A DNA stretch of 64,000 nucleotides, taken from positions 61,536 through 125,535 of the forward strand of contig NZ_WBKB01000010.1 of the NCBI RefSeq assembly GCF_008831155.1. Direction: 5' to 3'. Positions 34,099-43,095 of this stretch are shown here, one piece after another; position 1 is the first letter of the stretch, and the number at the start of each line of letters is the position of its first letter. The translations under genes were made by a program, and so were the position numbers. The notes beneath the pieces were generated by a model. It had not been told where the DNA came from, made no database searches, and saw only the letters and a list, made by a program, of their open reading frames with translations. The DNA comes from Gulosibacter chungangensis. Lineage in GTDB: Bacteria > Actinomycetota > Actinomycetes > Actinomycetales > Microbacteriaceae.

Positions 34099-34198
34099 GA
34101 GCGGATCCTAACGACAGTGGGAACGCGGTAACGACAATGGGAGTCGCAATGGGAACGGGCCGGGGCACGGCCGACGCCTTCGACCTAAGATGGGGGCC

Positions 34199-35209
34199 AT
34201 GTCTGCTTCGTCATCTTCCGACGCCCCGCTCCGGTTCGGAGCCCCCAGCGACCAGCCGATCATCCGCATCGGCACGCGCGGCTCGAAGCTCGCAGTCGCA
34301 CAAACTTCGATCGTCGCGGAAGACCTCGCGCGACTGACCGGCCGCCAGTTCGAAATCGTGAAGGTGACCACCCACGGCGACGTGAACCGCGCATCCCTCT
34401 CGACCATTGGCGGGCAGGGTGTCTTCGCGACCGAACTGCGCGCGGCGCTGCAGCAGGGCGAGGTCGACATCGCAGTCCACTCGCTCAAGGACCTCCCAAC
34501 CGCGCCCGCGCCGGGGCTGCAGTTGACCGCGCATCCGGCTCGTGAGGATGCACGAGACGCCGTGGTGGCGCGCAATGGCCTCGACTTCGCACAGCTCCCC
34601 GAAGGCGCAAAGGTCGGTACCGGTTCACCGCGTCGCCGCGCGCAGATCCGCAAGGTGCGCCCCGACATTGAACTGCATGACATTCGCGGGAACGTCGACA
34701 CCCGCATCGCGTTCGTCACCGACGGCGAGCTCGACGCCGTGCTGCTGGCGACCGCTGGCCTCAATCGCGTCGGCCGCACCGAGGTAATCACCGGGTTCCT
34801 CGAACTCGAAGACTTCCCCACCGCACCCGGCCAGGGGGCGCTCGCCATCGAGACCCGCGAGGGCTGGACGCTCGAGGGTCTGCGGGAACTCGACGACGCC
34901 GCGACTCGCGCTGCAACCGATGCCGAGCGCGCAATCTTGAACGGCCTCGACGCCGGCTGCCAGGCCCCGGTTGGCATCTACGCACAGGTCGACGGCGACC
35001 GGCTGAGCGTCCTCGCGCGGGTCTACGGCAAGGATGCGGTGGCCGAGGCCCGCGGTGAAATCACGGTGGATCTCGACACGGTGTACGACCGCTCGCTTGG
35101 TCGTGCGCGCGGCGAGGTTGAAGCTGCGCAATACGAGCCGTCGAAGCTCGCGGCCGAACTCGTCGAATCGCTCTTCGCGCAGGGCGCCGCCGACTTCATC
35201 GGCGAATGA
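34199..35209 (+). CDS. hemC: Hydroxymethylbilane synthase (porphobilinogen deaminase)
   Basis: A 336-residue enzyme that joins four porphobilinogens. N-terminal motifs are IRIGTRGSKLAVAQTSIV and VHSLKDLPTAPAPGL. The conserved region KVGTGSPRRRAQIRKVRPD binds substrate, and the dipyrromethane cofactor attaches to the Cys in NGLDAGCQAPVGIYA. The start is uncertain: ATG 34190 or 34199. A -10-like TAAGAT (34186-34191) ends 8 nt before 34199, so the mRNA may be nearly leaderless, starting at that ATG. The upstream gap is full of palindromic repeats and separates hemC from hemY. Confidence 0.94.
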   Translation: MSASSSSDAPLRFGAPSDQPIIRIGTRGSKLAVAQTSIVAEDLARLTGRQFEIVKVTTHGDVNRASLSTIGGQGVFATELRAALQQGEVDIAVHSLKDLPTAPAPGLQLTAHPAREDARDAVVARNGLDFAQLPEGAKVGTGSPRRRAQIRKVRPDIELHDIRGNVDTRIAFVTDGELDAVLLATAGLNRVGRTEVITGFLELEDFPTAPGQGALAIETREGWTLEGLRELDDAATRAATDAERAILNGLDAGCQAPVGIYAQVDGDRLSVLARVYGKDAVAEARGEITVDLDTVYDRSLGRARGEVEAAQYEPSKLAAELVESLFAQGAADFIGE

Positions 35210-35220
35210 GCCAGCTCCGG

Positions 35221-35355
35221 TCCCTGAGTAACGGCGAAGCCGTGTATCGAAGGCGGTCCCTGAGTAGCGAAGCGTATCGAAGGTGTCCCCTGAGTAGCGC
35301 AGCGTATCGAAGGGCGCGCTTCGATACGCTCGCTCCGCTCGCTACTCAGCGAACG
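35221..35355. repeat. Cluster of four GTAG/CGTATCGA repeats between hemC and hemD
   Basis: Three units in one orientation (35221-35253, 35257-35283, 35286-35313; form TCCCTGAGTAGCG...CGTATCGAAGG) and one inverted unit (35316-35355) that can pair with them into a long hairpin. The array fills the 157-bp gap before hemD and could weaken or pause transcription within the heme operon. Confidence 0.88.
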
Positions 35356-35366
35356 AGTGTGCTCAT

Positions 35367-36101
35367 ATGAATCTGCAGGGGAAGACGATCTTGCTGCCGC
35401 GGGGTGGCTCTTGGGCGACGACCGCGAGTGCGGAGGTCGCAAAGCGCGGTGCTGAGGCTGTGGTCGGCGAACTGATCCGGTTCAGCGGGCCCGAGGATTC
35501 GGTGCCGCTCGAGGCCGCATCGCAGCGGCTGCGCGAAGGGCACTATGACTGGCTGATCGTGACCAGCCCACGGACGGTGACCGCCATCGCGCAAATGGAA
35601 GTCCCCGCATCCACCCGAATCGCTGCCGTCGGGCAGTCGACAGCGAAGGCCCTCGCAAAGATTGGGCTCAACGCCGAGTTCGTGCCCGAATCCGAACAAT
35701 CCGCGCGCGGGCTGGTACGCGAGTGGCCGGATGCCGCGGCCACTCGCATCCTGCTGCCTCGTTCGGCGATTGCGGAGCCGACCATCCGCGACGGGCTCAC
35801 GGCGCGCGGAATCGAGGTCGATGATCCGATTGCCTATCGGACCATCGGCGCCGATCTTGCACCCGAACTACGCGCACGCATCCACGCCGGTGAAATCGAC
35901 TTCGTGTTCCTTACCAGCGGCAGCACGGTGCGCGAGTTCGCCCGCCAGGTGGGTGGGGATGCACCAGTAAAGATCGTCACGATCGGGCCGATTACCACTC
36001 GGGATGCGCGTCGAGAGGGCCTCGAGGTTACCTACGAGGCGGCGACTCCGAATGTGCCCGCGATGCTTGACGCGATCGAGGAAGAGCGTAAACCGGACTA
36101 G
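35367..36101 (+). CDS. hemD: Uroporphyrinogen-III synthase
   Basis: A 244-residue protein with the weakly conserved two-lobe fold of HemD: KTILLPRGGSWATTASAEVA at the start, then DWLIVTSPRTVTAI, then RILLPRSAIAEPTIRDGL and DFVFLTSGSTVREFARQVGG. It closes hydroxymethylbilane with inversion of ring D. Sequence motifs are few, so position between hemC and hemB is the main support. ATG 35367 is preceded by repeat DNA and lacks a good ribosome site. Confidence 0.88.
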   Translation: MNLQGKTILLPRGGSWATTASAEVAKRGAEAVVGELIRFSGPEDSVPLEAASQRLREGHYDWLIVTSPRTVTAIAQMEVPASTRIAAVGQSTAKALAKIGLNAEFVPESEQSARGLVREWPDAAATRILLPRSAIAEPTIRDGLTARGIEVDDPIAYRTIGADLAPELRARIHAGEIDFVFLTSGSTVREFARQVGGDAPVKIVTIGPITTRDARREGLEVTYEAATPNVPAMLDAIEEERKPD

Positions 36102-36137
36102 CGACTACCTGTAGCGGTGCGGAATCACTAAACGTGA

Positions 36138-36168
36138 CCTCGATACGGTCGCTGCGCTCCCTACTCGG
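36138..36168. repeat. Single GTAG/CGTATCGA repeat unit after hemD
   Basis: CCTCGATACGGTCG...CCCTACTCGG, one unit of the dispersed family, 37 bp after the hemD stop in the gap before hemB. Confidence 0.75.
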
Positions 36169-36221
36169 CCTTCGAGAGCGGAAACTCGCCTGCCGCATCC
36201 GAATACAACCTGACAGAATTA

Positions 36222-36245
36222 GGAAGCACGATTTCACGTGCTTCC
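36222..36245. promoter_or_regulatory. 8-bp palindrome upstream of hemB
   Basis: GGAAGCAC-N8-GTGCTTCC, perfect arms, 95 bp before the hemB start in a 238-bp gap after hemD. It may be an operator or mRNA hairpin in a separate hemB promoter region. The remainder of the gap shows nothing else. Confidence 0.35.
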
Positions 36246-36339
36246 GGCGACACCCGCGGCGATCTGTGCCGCACGTCCGGAAGACTGTGCATCCGAACAG
36301 CACGCACCCGCGCGCATCCCAAACAAGGAGTACCGCACC

Positions 36340-37317
36340 ATGTACAAGCCAGTCATTCGCCCTCGTCGTCTGCGCCAGTCGGCTGCGATGCGTCGTCAGG
36401 TGCGGGAGCTGAACGTGCACCCGAACGAGCTCATCCTGCCCGCATTTGTGCGTGAGGGCCTCTCGGAGCCGCAGGAGATCTCTTCGCTGCCGGGCATCTA
36501 CCAGCACACACTCGATTCAATCCGTCGGGTAGTGAACGAGGCGGCCGAGGCTGGCGTGGGTGGCATCATGCTCTTCGGCGTGCCCGAGCAGCGGGATGCG
36601 GTGGGTAGCGGCGCGACCGATCCGGAGGGCATCCTCAACCGGGCGATTCGTGTGGTTGCGGAGGAAGCTGGCGACGCGATCACGGTGCAGGCGGACCTCT
36701 GCCTCGACGAGTTCACCGATCACGGCCACTGCGGCGTGCTCGATTCGCGCGGTCGCGTGGACAATGACGCGACTCTCGAAAGCTACAACGAGATGGCAGT
36801 CGCGCAGGCCGAGGCTGGCGCGCAGATCCTGGGGCTTTCGGGCATGATGGACGGCCAGATCGCCGCCGCCCGCGACACCCTCGACGATGCCGGGCACGAG
36901 GACACGATCCTTCTCGCCTACTCCGCAAAGTACGCATCCGCCTTCTACGGCCCGTTCCGCGAGGCCGTGGACTCGCAGCTGCAGGGCGACCGCCGCACCT
37001 ATCAAATGGACCCGGCGAACCGTCGCGAAGGTCTGCTCGAGGCGCACATCGACATCGAAGAGGGCGCCGACATCGTGATGGTCAAGCCCGCGATGAGCTA
37101 CCTCGATGTGCTCGCCGATGTGTCCGCCGCGGCCGAGGTGCCGGTGTGGGCCTACCAGGTCTCGGGCGAGTACGCGATGATCCAGGCGGCCGCACAGAAC
37201 GGCTGGATTGAGCGCGAGCGCGCCATCGCCGAGTCGATCGTCTCGATCCGCCGTGCCGGTGCGGATGCGGTGCTCACCTACTTCGCGACCGAGTACGCCC
37301 AGTCGCTGCGCTGGTAA
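36340..37317 (+). CDS. hemB: Delta-aminolevulinic acid dehydratase (porphobilinogen synthase)
   Basis: A 325-residue enzyme that condenses two 5-aminolevulinates. The two active-site lysines are in [20 protein letters not shown] and [15 protein letters not shown]. The metal region reads [17 protein letters not shown]: only two of the three zinc cysteines of the classic Zn type are present, with Asp at one position, so it may be a mixed or Mg-assisted type. ATG 36340 has AAGGAG 9 nt upstream; the frame stays open to 36238 but without a ribosome site. It is 79 bp before hemL. Confidence 0.95.
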   Translation: MYKPVIRPRRLRQSAAMRRQVRELNVHPNELILPAFVREGLSEPQEISSLPGIYQHTLDSIRRVVNEAAEAGVGGIMLFGVPEQRDAVGSGATDPEGILNRAIRVVAEEAGDAITVQADLCLDEFTDHGHCGVLDSRGRVDNDATLESYNEMAVAQAEAGAQILGLSGMMDGQIAAARDTLDDAGHEDTILLAYSAKYASAFYGPFREAVDSQLQGDRRTYQMDPANRREGLLEAHIDIEEGADIVMVKPAMSYLDVLADVSAAAEVPVWAYQVSGEYAMIQAAAQNGWIERERAIAESIVSIRRAGADAVLTYFATEYAQSLRW

Positions 37318-37396
37318 CGGCACGACTCGATTACCAGCGACCAGAAGCCATAAGGTGGAGTGGTCAAAGCGCTTGCCAACATAAGGAGCCCGCAGC

Positions 37397-38764
37397 ATGA
37401 CCACCTCGACCGAATGGTTCGATCGCGCCCGCGCCGTCATCCCCGGTGGCGTCAACTCCCCCGTCCGCGCGTTTGGTTCGGTTGGCGGTACGCCACCGTT
37501 CTCAGTCAAGGGTGAGGGTGCCTGGCTCATCGATGTCGATGGCAATCGCCGCGTCGATTTCATCTGCGGTTGGGGTCCGCTGCTGCTGGGCCATTCGCAT
37601 CCCGAGGTGGTGGATGTGGTGCAACAGACCGCAGCCGACCTCATGTGCCCGGGCGGGTCGACTCCCGGTGAGGTCGAGCTCGCTGAGGCGGTCGTGGCTC
37701 GCCTCAAGGCAGTCAACCCGGATGCGATCGACGAGGTTCGCTTGGTCTCCACCGGTACCGAGGCGACGATGACCGCGATCCGCCTCGCGCGCGGGGTCAC
37801 CGGGCGCGACCTCGTGATCAAGTTCTCTGGCTGCTACCACGGCCACTCGGATGGCCTGCTCGCGGCCGCAGGTTCGGGCCTCGCGACCCTCGCGCTGCCG
37901 GGTTCAGCGGGCGTTCCCGAGCCGATCACCTCGCAGACCATCGTGCTCCCCTACAACGACCTCGACGCCGTGCGCGCCGCGTTCAACGAATATGAGGGCC
38001 GTATCGCCTCGGTAATCGTCGAAGCTTCGGCCGCGAATATGGGCGTGGTGCCGCCGCTGCCGGGCTACAACCGCGCGCTCGCCGAGATCTGTCACGCCGA
38101 TGGCGCGCTGCTGATCTGCGACGAGGTGCTCACCGGCTTCCGTACCGGCCCCGCCGGCTGGTGGGGTCGCGAGCAGGAAGACCCCGAGCGCGGCAACTGG
38201 ACTCCGGATATTTTCACCTTCGGCAAGGTGATCGGTGGCGGGATGCCCGTGGCCGGTATCGGCGCTCGTCGCGAGGTCATGGAGCACCTCGCCCCGAACG
38301 GACCGGTATACCAGGGCGGCACGCTGAGCGGGAACCCGGTCGCAGTCGCCGCCGGTATCGCCACGATGCGCCTCGCTGATGACGCGGTTTACGCGCACCT
38401 CGACGCTGCCGCGGACCGTGTGATCGGTGCGGTCAAGCGCGAGTTCGACCGCGTGGGTGTGCCGGTTGCGGTGCAGCGGGTGCGGAACCTGTTCTCCTTC
38501 GCGATGGGTGACGGCGCGGCGCTCGGTTGGTCGGGCGTGGACGAGTTCGGCTCGCCCGCACCTGTCAATGAGGATGAGGTCAAGCGCCAGGAAGGTTGGC
38601 GCTACCCCGCGTTCTTCCACGCCATGCTCGATGCCGGTGTGAACCTCCCGCCGAGTGTGTTCGAGGCGTGGTTCCTGTCATCGGCCCACGATGACGAGGC
38701 CCTCTCGCACTTCGAGGCGACGCTGCCTGCCGCCGCAGAGGCTGCGGCCGCGGCAACCGCCTAG
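37397..38764 (+). CDS. hemL: Glutamate-1-semialdehyde 2,1-aminomutase
   Basis: A 455-residue PLP enzyme that moves the amino group in glutamate-1-semialdehyde to give 5-aminolevulinate, acting right after HemA. Motifs are RAVIPGGVNSPVRAFGSVGG, KFSGCYHGHSDGLL, the Asp contact to PLP in GALLICDEVLTGFR, the PLP lysine in IFTFGKVIGGGMPVAG, and VYQGGTLSGNPVAVAAG. A 15-residue Ala-rich tail ends the protein. ATG 37397 has AAGGAG 8 nt upstream. It is the last gene of the heme cluster and is followed by a 64-bp palindrome. Confidence 0.96.
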   Translation: MTTSTEWFDRARAVIPGGVNSPVRAFGSVGGTPPFSVKGEGAWLIDVDGNRRVDFICGWGPLLLGHSHPEVVDVVQQTAADLMCPGGSTPGEVELAEAVVARLKAVNPDAIDEVRLVSTGTEATMTAIRLARGVTGRDLVIKFSGCYHGHSDGLLAAAGSGLATLALPGSAGVPEPITSQTIVLPYNDLDAVRAAFNEYEGRIASVIVEASAANMGVVPPLPGYNRALAEICHADGALLICDEVLTGFRTGPAGWWGREQEDPERGNWTPDIFTFGKVIGGGMPVAGIGARREVMEHLAPNGPVYQGGTLSGNPVAVAAGIATMRLADDAVYAHLDAAADRVIGAVKREFDRVGVPVAVQRVRNLFSFAMGDGAALGWSGVDEFGSPAPVNEDEVKRQEGWRYPAFFHAMLDAGVNLPPSVFEAWFLSSAHDDEALSHFEATLPAAAEAAAAATA

Positions 38765-38852
38765 CGCACCGCGCCGCACCGCGTATGAAGCGGGCTGAGC
38801 GGGCTGAACAGGCTGAACACGTCAAGCGGTAACGAGACGGCGCACTTCTTGG

Positions 38853-38916
38853 AATACCACCGAGAATGCAAGTTACTACTTTCCTGAACGTAGTAACTTG
38901 CATTCTCGGTGGTATT
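38853..38916. repeat. 64-bp palindromic element, copy C (27-bp perfect arms)
   Basis: Left arm 38853-38879 (AATACCACCGAGAATGC...) pairs perfectly with 38890-38916 around the loop TTTCCTGAAC. A loose right end (CTCGGTGGTATT) follows at 38920-38931. It lies in the 296-bp gap between hemL and the next gene, which otherwise shows only short G/C-rich direct repeats at its start. Confidence 0.92.
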
Positions 38917-39060
38917 TGGCTCGGTGGTATTTGGCTTGGGTGTGCGCTTCTGCGGGCCTACCCGCCACGCCACCAGCGGCGGACGAGGATGTCGCTGGCA
39001 GTCGTTACGATCAGAATCACGAACAATCCGTTCGATTCTGATGGGTAAAAAGGTGATGTG

Positions 39061-39879
39061 ATGGCTGATTTCGACGACACTTCGTCAGACCCGCTACTGC
39101 CACCGGGGCGCCACGAACACGGTGCAGCGCGTCATACCGGCTCGACGCCGACGTACCCCGACGAGACACTTACCTCCGGGACACGTGAGACAAGCGCTCC
39201 GCAACAACAGGGCACCCCACAACTGCACGAAAGCGCTCAACGGCACGGTAGCGGTCGACGCCGTCGCTTGCTGTGGATCGCGCTTCCGGTCGCAATTGTC
39301 GTTGCAGCCGTGGTTTTGCTCACCCCAACGATCAGTAACTGGATCAGCGTTTCGGTTGACGACGAAGACCGCCAGATCGACCTTGGCGGGGATGCTCCGA
39401 TCCAGGTCACGGTACCGGCCGGCTGGGTGCTCGAGCAGCGACCGTTCGCGAGCGAAACAGTCATGCACTCACCAGATGGTGTGGTCGCCATGTGTTTCAG
39501 CACGACGGAAGACGAAGTCGCTTCGCTGAGCGACCGCCTCACCGAAGAACAGGGCTGGACGGATGCAACGTTCTCGGTCGAGCAGGCCCCATCGGGCGCA
39601 TCGATCTATCACGCAATCCGCCTGCCGTCGGCTGACAACATCACCGACGAGAGCACCGGCGACAGTTCGGGAACTTCCGACACAGACGACGCAGCCGAAA
39701 CCGACATCGACGAGCACCCCTGCGGCAACCACCCGGTGAGCATGCTGGCTGTGGTCGACCCCGGCTCCGACGCCGAAAACGCCGGTGAACTCGTGGCCGT
39801 CCGGGTCGGTGCTGAAGGCGATATCTCGCCCTACCTCGGCGAAATCGCCGACATCCTCGCGGGGGTGACCCTCGCATGA
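39061..39879 (+). CDS. Single-span membrane protein, function unknown
   Basis: A 272-residue protein not recognised as a named family. Residues 1-65 are hydrophilic and rich in His, Gln, Thr and Pro. An RRRR stop-transfer signal is followed by one membrane span (LLWIALPVAIVVAAVVLLTP). The exported part (about 95-272) is acidic and starts with a small globular segment (IQVTVPAGWVLEQRPF, with a cysteine in VAMCFSTTED and another in DEHPCGNH that could pair). ATG 39061 has AGGTG 6 nt upstream. The stop overlaps the start of the deacetylase gene by 4 bp, so the two are coupled and may work together at the cell wall. Confidence 0.6.
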   Translation: MADFDDTSSDPLLPPGRHEHGAARHTGSTPTYPDETLTSGTRETSAPQQQGTPQLHESAQRHGSGRRRRLLWIALPVAIVVAAVVLLTPTISNWISVSVDDEDRQIDLGGDAPIQVTVPAGWVLEQRPFASETVMHSPDGVVAMCFSTTEDEVASLSDRLTEEQGWTDATFSVEQAPSGASIYHAIRLPSADNITDESTGDSSGTSDTDDAAETDIDEHPCGNHPVSMLAVVDPGSDAENAGELVAVRVGAEGDISPYLGEIADILAGVTLA

Positions 39880-41438
39880 GCCCCGTTTCGCTCCGCCGTA
39901 TCCGCACGGCCCTTGCCACACTCGCAGCTACCGCGATCGCCCTCACCGGGTGCGCGGCGCCGCTACCGACTGATGCATCCTGGCAGCCGCGCGAACCCGA
40001 AAGCATTTCGGGTCTGGCCTTCTCGGGTGAGTCGGTCGCATTCGACTCGCTCGATCCCGCAAACCTCGCAGGAATCAGCCAACACCGCGCAACAAACACC
40101 GATCTCGGCCTCGATCTGAGCTGGCCGATGGTCGCCGGTGCGGATGAGTTCAACAGCGAAATCCAAGAACAACAATGGTCGCTGATCGAGGCGCAGGAAG
40201 TAGCAACCGGTCTCAACTACGCGCCCCAGCTCCAACCCCATGGGCTCAGCGAGCGCGGCTGCGCACCTGGGCAGACCACCGCATCCGCCGACGAACTCCG
40301 CGAACAGTACCCGGACGCGTCGCTCATCGGCAGCTGCGAAATAGTTGCCGCGGCCGGCAACATACTTGGGGTGCGCACGCGCGTGCTCGACGACGAGCAG
40401 GATGCGAGCGTCACCACGTACTATGACCTCGCTTCCGGCAATTCGACCGCAGCTACAGAACTACTCAGCCTCGACGAGGAAGCGCTCGGCACGCTGTGGC
40501 ACGAGGCAGTCGTCGCGATCCGTGCGAACGCAGGGCAGGTAACGCTGTGGCCGGGTGACGATGCCACGCCCCTCGACGAGACTTCGCGAGCACAATTCGA
40601 AACCGCGCTCGCCGGAGCGGTACTCGAAGCGGACGGGTCGCTCGTGCTCGATAAGTCCGGCGGGTTCGAAAGCGAGGTGCTGGATGCGCTGCCGGGCCGG
40701 GATGCCCCTGGGCTGGTTGATCGCATACAGTTCACGCCCGAAGCGATCGAGCCGTACCTCAGCGAGCAAGGTCGCAGCACCCTCGAGCAACTCGACGCCA
40801 ATTGGCAACCGCCACAAACCAGCACCATGGGGCTCCACGCCGGTTGTGACCTCGTGCCCTGCGTCGCGCTCACTTACGATGACGGCCCGAATCCCGGGAT
40901 GACGGAGCTACTCGACACCTTCGCCGAACGCGGGGATGTGGCCACGTTCTTCTTCATCGGTAATCAGGTTTCGGGTAATGCCGATATCGTGCAGCGCACC
41001 TATGACGAGGGTCACGAGCTCGCGAATCACAGTTGGGATCACCCTGATTTCACGACGCTCAAACCGAACGAGCTGCGCGATCAAATCTCGAAGACGCAGA
41101 ACGCGATCGCCTCGATCACCGGTGATGCACCCACGCTCGTGCGGCCGCCCTACGGAGCGTTCAATAACAAGGTGGTGGCCGACATTGGAATGCCGATCAT
41201 CATGTGGGATCTCGACACCCTCGACTGGCAGGGTCCGCCTCGGGAATCATTGATCAGCGACGTGGTCGACAACTCCAGGCCCGGGTCGATCGTGTTGATG
41301 CACTCAATCCACGACAACACGGTCGCGGCCGCACCGGGCATCATTGATGGCCTGCACGACCGCGGCTTCGAGCTCGTCACCGTGACTGGGCTCTTCGACG
41401 GTTCAGTACCCGGCGGGGTCACATTCTCCCGCGAGTAG
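39876..41438 (+). CDS. Lipoprotein polysaccharide (peptidoglycan) deacetylase, NodB family
   Basis: A 520-residue exported lipoprotein. The signal peptide ends in the lipobox ALTGC (Cys about 25). Residues 60-290 resemble the DUF3298-like domain found in PdaC-type deacetylases. The NodB domain (about 325-515) has all five motifs: TYDDGPNPG (catalytic and metal Asp), NHSWDHPDF (two His ligands), RPPYGAFN, DLDTLDW and IVLMHSIHDNT. It should remove acetyl groups from peptidoglycan or another glycan outside the cell. Coupled by ATGA overlap to the preceding membrane protein gene; followed by a hairpin terminator. Confidence 0.9.
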   Translation: MSPVSLRRIRTALATLAATAIALTGCAAPLPTDASWQPREPESISGLAFSGESVAFDSLDPANLAGISQHRATNTDLGLDLSWPMVAGADEFNSEIQEQQWSLIEAQEVATGLNYAPQLQPHGLSERGCAPGQTTASADELREQYPDASLIGSCEIVAAAGNILGVRTRVLDDEQDASVTTYYDLASGNSTAATELLSLDEEALGTLWHEAVVAIRANAGQVTLWPGDDATPLDETSRAQFETALAGAVLEADGSLVLDKSGGFESEVLDALPGRDAPGLVDRIQFTPEAIEPYLSEQGRSTLEQLDANWQPPQTSTMGLHAGCDLVPCVALTYDDGPNPGMTELLDTFAERGDVATFFFIGNQVSGNADIVQRTYDEGHELANHSWDHPDFTTLKPNELRDQISKTQNAIASITGDAPTLVRPPYGAFNNKVVADIGMPIIMWDLDTLDWQGPPRESLISDVVDNSRPGSIVLMHSIHDNTVAAAPGIIDGLHDRGFELVTVTGLFDGSVPGGVTFSRE

Positions 41439-41449
41439 CATTCCCGAGG

Positions 41450-41493
41450 GTAGCGGCCAGGAAGACGGTTGCCGAGCTATCGGCAACCGCTAC
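41450..41493. terminator. Bidirectional hairpin between convergent genes
   Basis: CGGTTGCCGA-GCTA-TCGGCAACCG (41466-41489) is a perfect 10-bp stem. Outer arms GTAGCGG (41450) and CCGCTAC (41487-41493) give an alternative pairing that overlaps the arsC-like stop codon. It lies between the deacetylase and the arsC-like gene. Confidence 0.65.
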
Positions 41494-42203
41494 GTCGGGT
41501 CAGAGATGGGGTGCTGCTCCTGCGCCCACTTCTGACGAATGACCTCCCACAGGCCCTCCACACGCATCCCAATATCGTGGAATACCCGCTCGACATTTGC
41601 CCGCGTGACATCCTGCGGCACTTGCATGTCCCACTCGTAGAAACTCTGCCCCGGGAAGGGCGGCAGATCCTGCATGCTACTCATCGACACCACGTAGTCC
41701 GCGCCCCGAACCACATCATCGGTAAGCGGTTTGGTGTACAAAGTCGAGACATCGACCCCGCGCTCCGCGAGGAACTTCACCACTTCCGGGTACAGGTCAT
41801 CGCGCGGGCGAGAGCCTGCTGAACGCACCTCAACCTCATCCCCAGCGAGCTCCAAAAGCGTCTGCGCTGCCAGCTGCGATCGCCCCGCGTTTTCAGTGCA
41901 CACAAACAGCACCTGCGGCTTCGACCGCTCCAACTTGCCTGTGGAATACGCGAGCGCTCGCAACCTACTCTCGGCAAAATTCCCGGCAAGCCCGGCCACA
42001 GCACTCTTCACTCGGGCGTTCCGATGCAGGGTCATGTACGACTCAAACACGTACCGTTCGACGAGATCTTGCGAGAAGATCCCATCGTAGTGATCAGCGA
42101 GACGCTTAGCGGCACGGTGCATCACCCGGTCATCGGTTTCGTTGATCTGCTCGGCAGCCTCAGCCTCGGTGTTCTGGAATGACTCGGCGGATGTGTTCAT
42201 CAT
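41490..42203 (-). CDS. Arsenate reductase / low-molecular-weight phosphatase with N-terminal helical domain
   Basis: A 237-residue protein. The N-terminal part (about 20-90, DRVMHRAAKRLADHYDG...FESYMTLHRNARVK) is the three-helix domain seen in actinobacterial ArsC-type proteins. The C-terminal part is an LMW tyrosine phosphatase fold with the CX5R loop VLFVCTENAGRSQLAAQTLL and a late catalytic Asp region. In actinobacteria this layout is found in mycothiol-dependent arsenate reductases. No arsR, acr3 or arsenite pump lies nearby, so a protein-phosphatase role remains possible. ATG 42203 is chosen because GAGAGGA is 6 nt upstream. It converges with the deacetylase. Confidence 0.78.
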   Translation of the reverse strand: MMNTSAESFQNTEAEAAEQINETDDRVMHRAAKRLADHYDGIFSQDLVERYVFESYMTLHRNARVKSAVAGLAGNFAESRLRALAYSTGKLERSKPQVLFVCTENAGRSQLAAQTLLELAGDEVEVRSAGSRPRDDLYPEVVKFLAERGVDVSTLYTKPLTDDVVRGADYVVSMSSMQDLPPFPGQSFYEWDMQVPQDVTRANVERVFHDIGMRVEGLWEVIRQKWAQEQHPISDPT

Positions 42204-42370
42204 TGAAGTCCTCTCGCGCGTGGGGGAACGGCTTAATCGTTCCACGAGAATCATCTCGATCCCCTCCGAAAGAACGCCGGTAGGGGGGATGCACGTCCTT
42301 CACGACTCGAGATGGTTGAGCGCGCGGGTAATCGCCAGATTTTCAGATACACCCCGGACAGAATGAGCCC

Positions 42371-42943
42371 ATGACCTTCGAATCGAACGCGGCGCCCCAT
42401 CAGCATCCACAATCGCATGGGCAGCAGCCCGGTCAGCATCGCGAGCCCCTCGAGCCCCTGCGGAAACTCCCGCGGCCCGCCGCGAGCGGTTTCGGCAAGT
42501 TCATGTTCTGGTTCCAATGGATTACACCGCTAATCACGGCATCAATGCTCATGTTCGGCCGCGGCATTCTCTTTGGCCAGGAACTTGGCTGGACCATGGT
42601 GATTATCGCGATAATTGTCGCACCCATCTGGGTAATCATTCACTGGATCGCCAGCTCTCTGCTCTTCATCCCGGAATATCCACGCCGAGCGTTCGCGCTG
42701 CCAACGGTTTCGGCCATCCTCAACCTTGCGACAATCCCACTCACCGTGATCTTGTCGATGTTCATCGAAGATTTCTCGGACAGCCCCCATGCAGCCGGCT
42801 TCGAGTCCTTTGCTGAATCGGCATTCGGCATGAGCAAGCAGGCCGTGGCCGTTGGCGGCACTATTGCCTTTTGTCTCGTCGCGGCCTGCTTCCTTGCCTA
42901 CGTCATCACCGGCTTCATCAAGCCGAAGTCGATGCGAAACTAG
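42371..42943 (+). CDS. Small membrane protein, four predicted spans, function unknown
   Basis: A 190-residue protein not recognised. The first 45 residues are hydrophilic and rich in His, Gln and Pro. Four hydrophobic helices follow: FMFWFQWITPLITASMLMF, TMVIIAIIVAPIWVIIHWIA, FALPTVSAILNLATIPLTVI and VGGTIAFCLVAACFLAYVI. It ends with a basic tail. There is no enzyme motif. It is divergent from the arsC-like gene and ends 44 bp before a 64-bp palindrome. ATG 42371 is taken as the start because it gives the longest sensible product; the ribosome site (GAATGAG) is weak. Confidence 0.6.
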   Translation: MTFESNAAPHQHPQSHGQQPGQHREPLEPLRKLPRPAASGFGKFMFWFQWITPLITASMLMFGRGILFGQELGWTMVIIAIIVAPIWVIIHWIASSLLFIPEYPRRAFALPTVSAILNLATIPLTVILSMFIEDFSDSPHAAGFESFAESAFGMSKQAVAVGGTIAFCLVAACFLAYVITGFIKPKSMRN

Positions 42944-42987
42944 CTGCTCCCGTCGAAACGTCGCCCGGCCTTCCCTTTCCTCCTTCG

Positions 42988-43051
42988 GATACCACCGAGA
43001 ACGTGAGGTACCACTTTCCTGAAAGTGGTACCCCACATTCTCGGTGGTACT
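42988..43051. repeat. 64-bp palindromic element, copy D
   Basis: GATACCACCGAGAACG... with centre ACTTTC-CT-GAAAGT and right end TCTCGGTGGTACT. Arms pair with three mismatches. It fills the gap between the convergent membrane protein gene and the ABC transporter operon. Confidence 0.88.
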
Positions 43052-43095
43052 TCGTTCTATTGCATTGTGCTTGCTGCGCTGCAGTCAGCCGCCAC

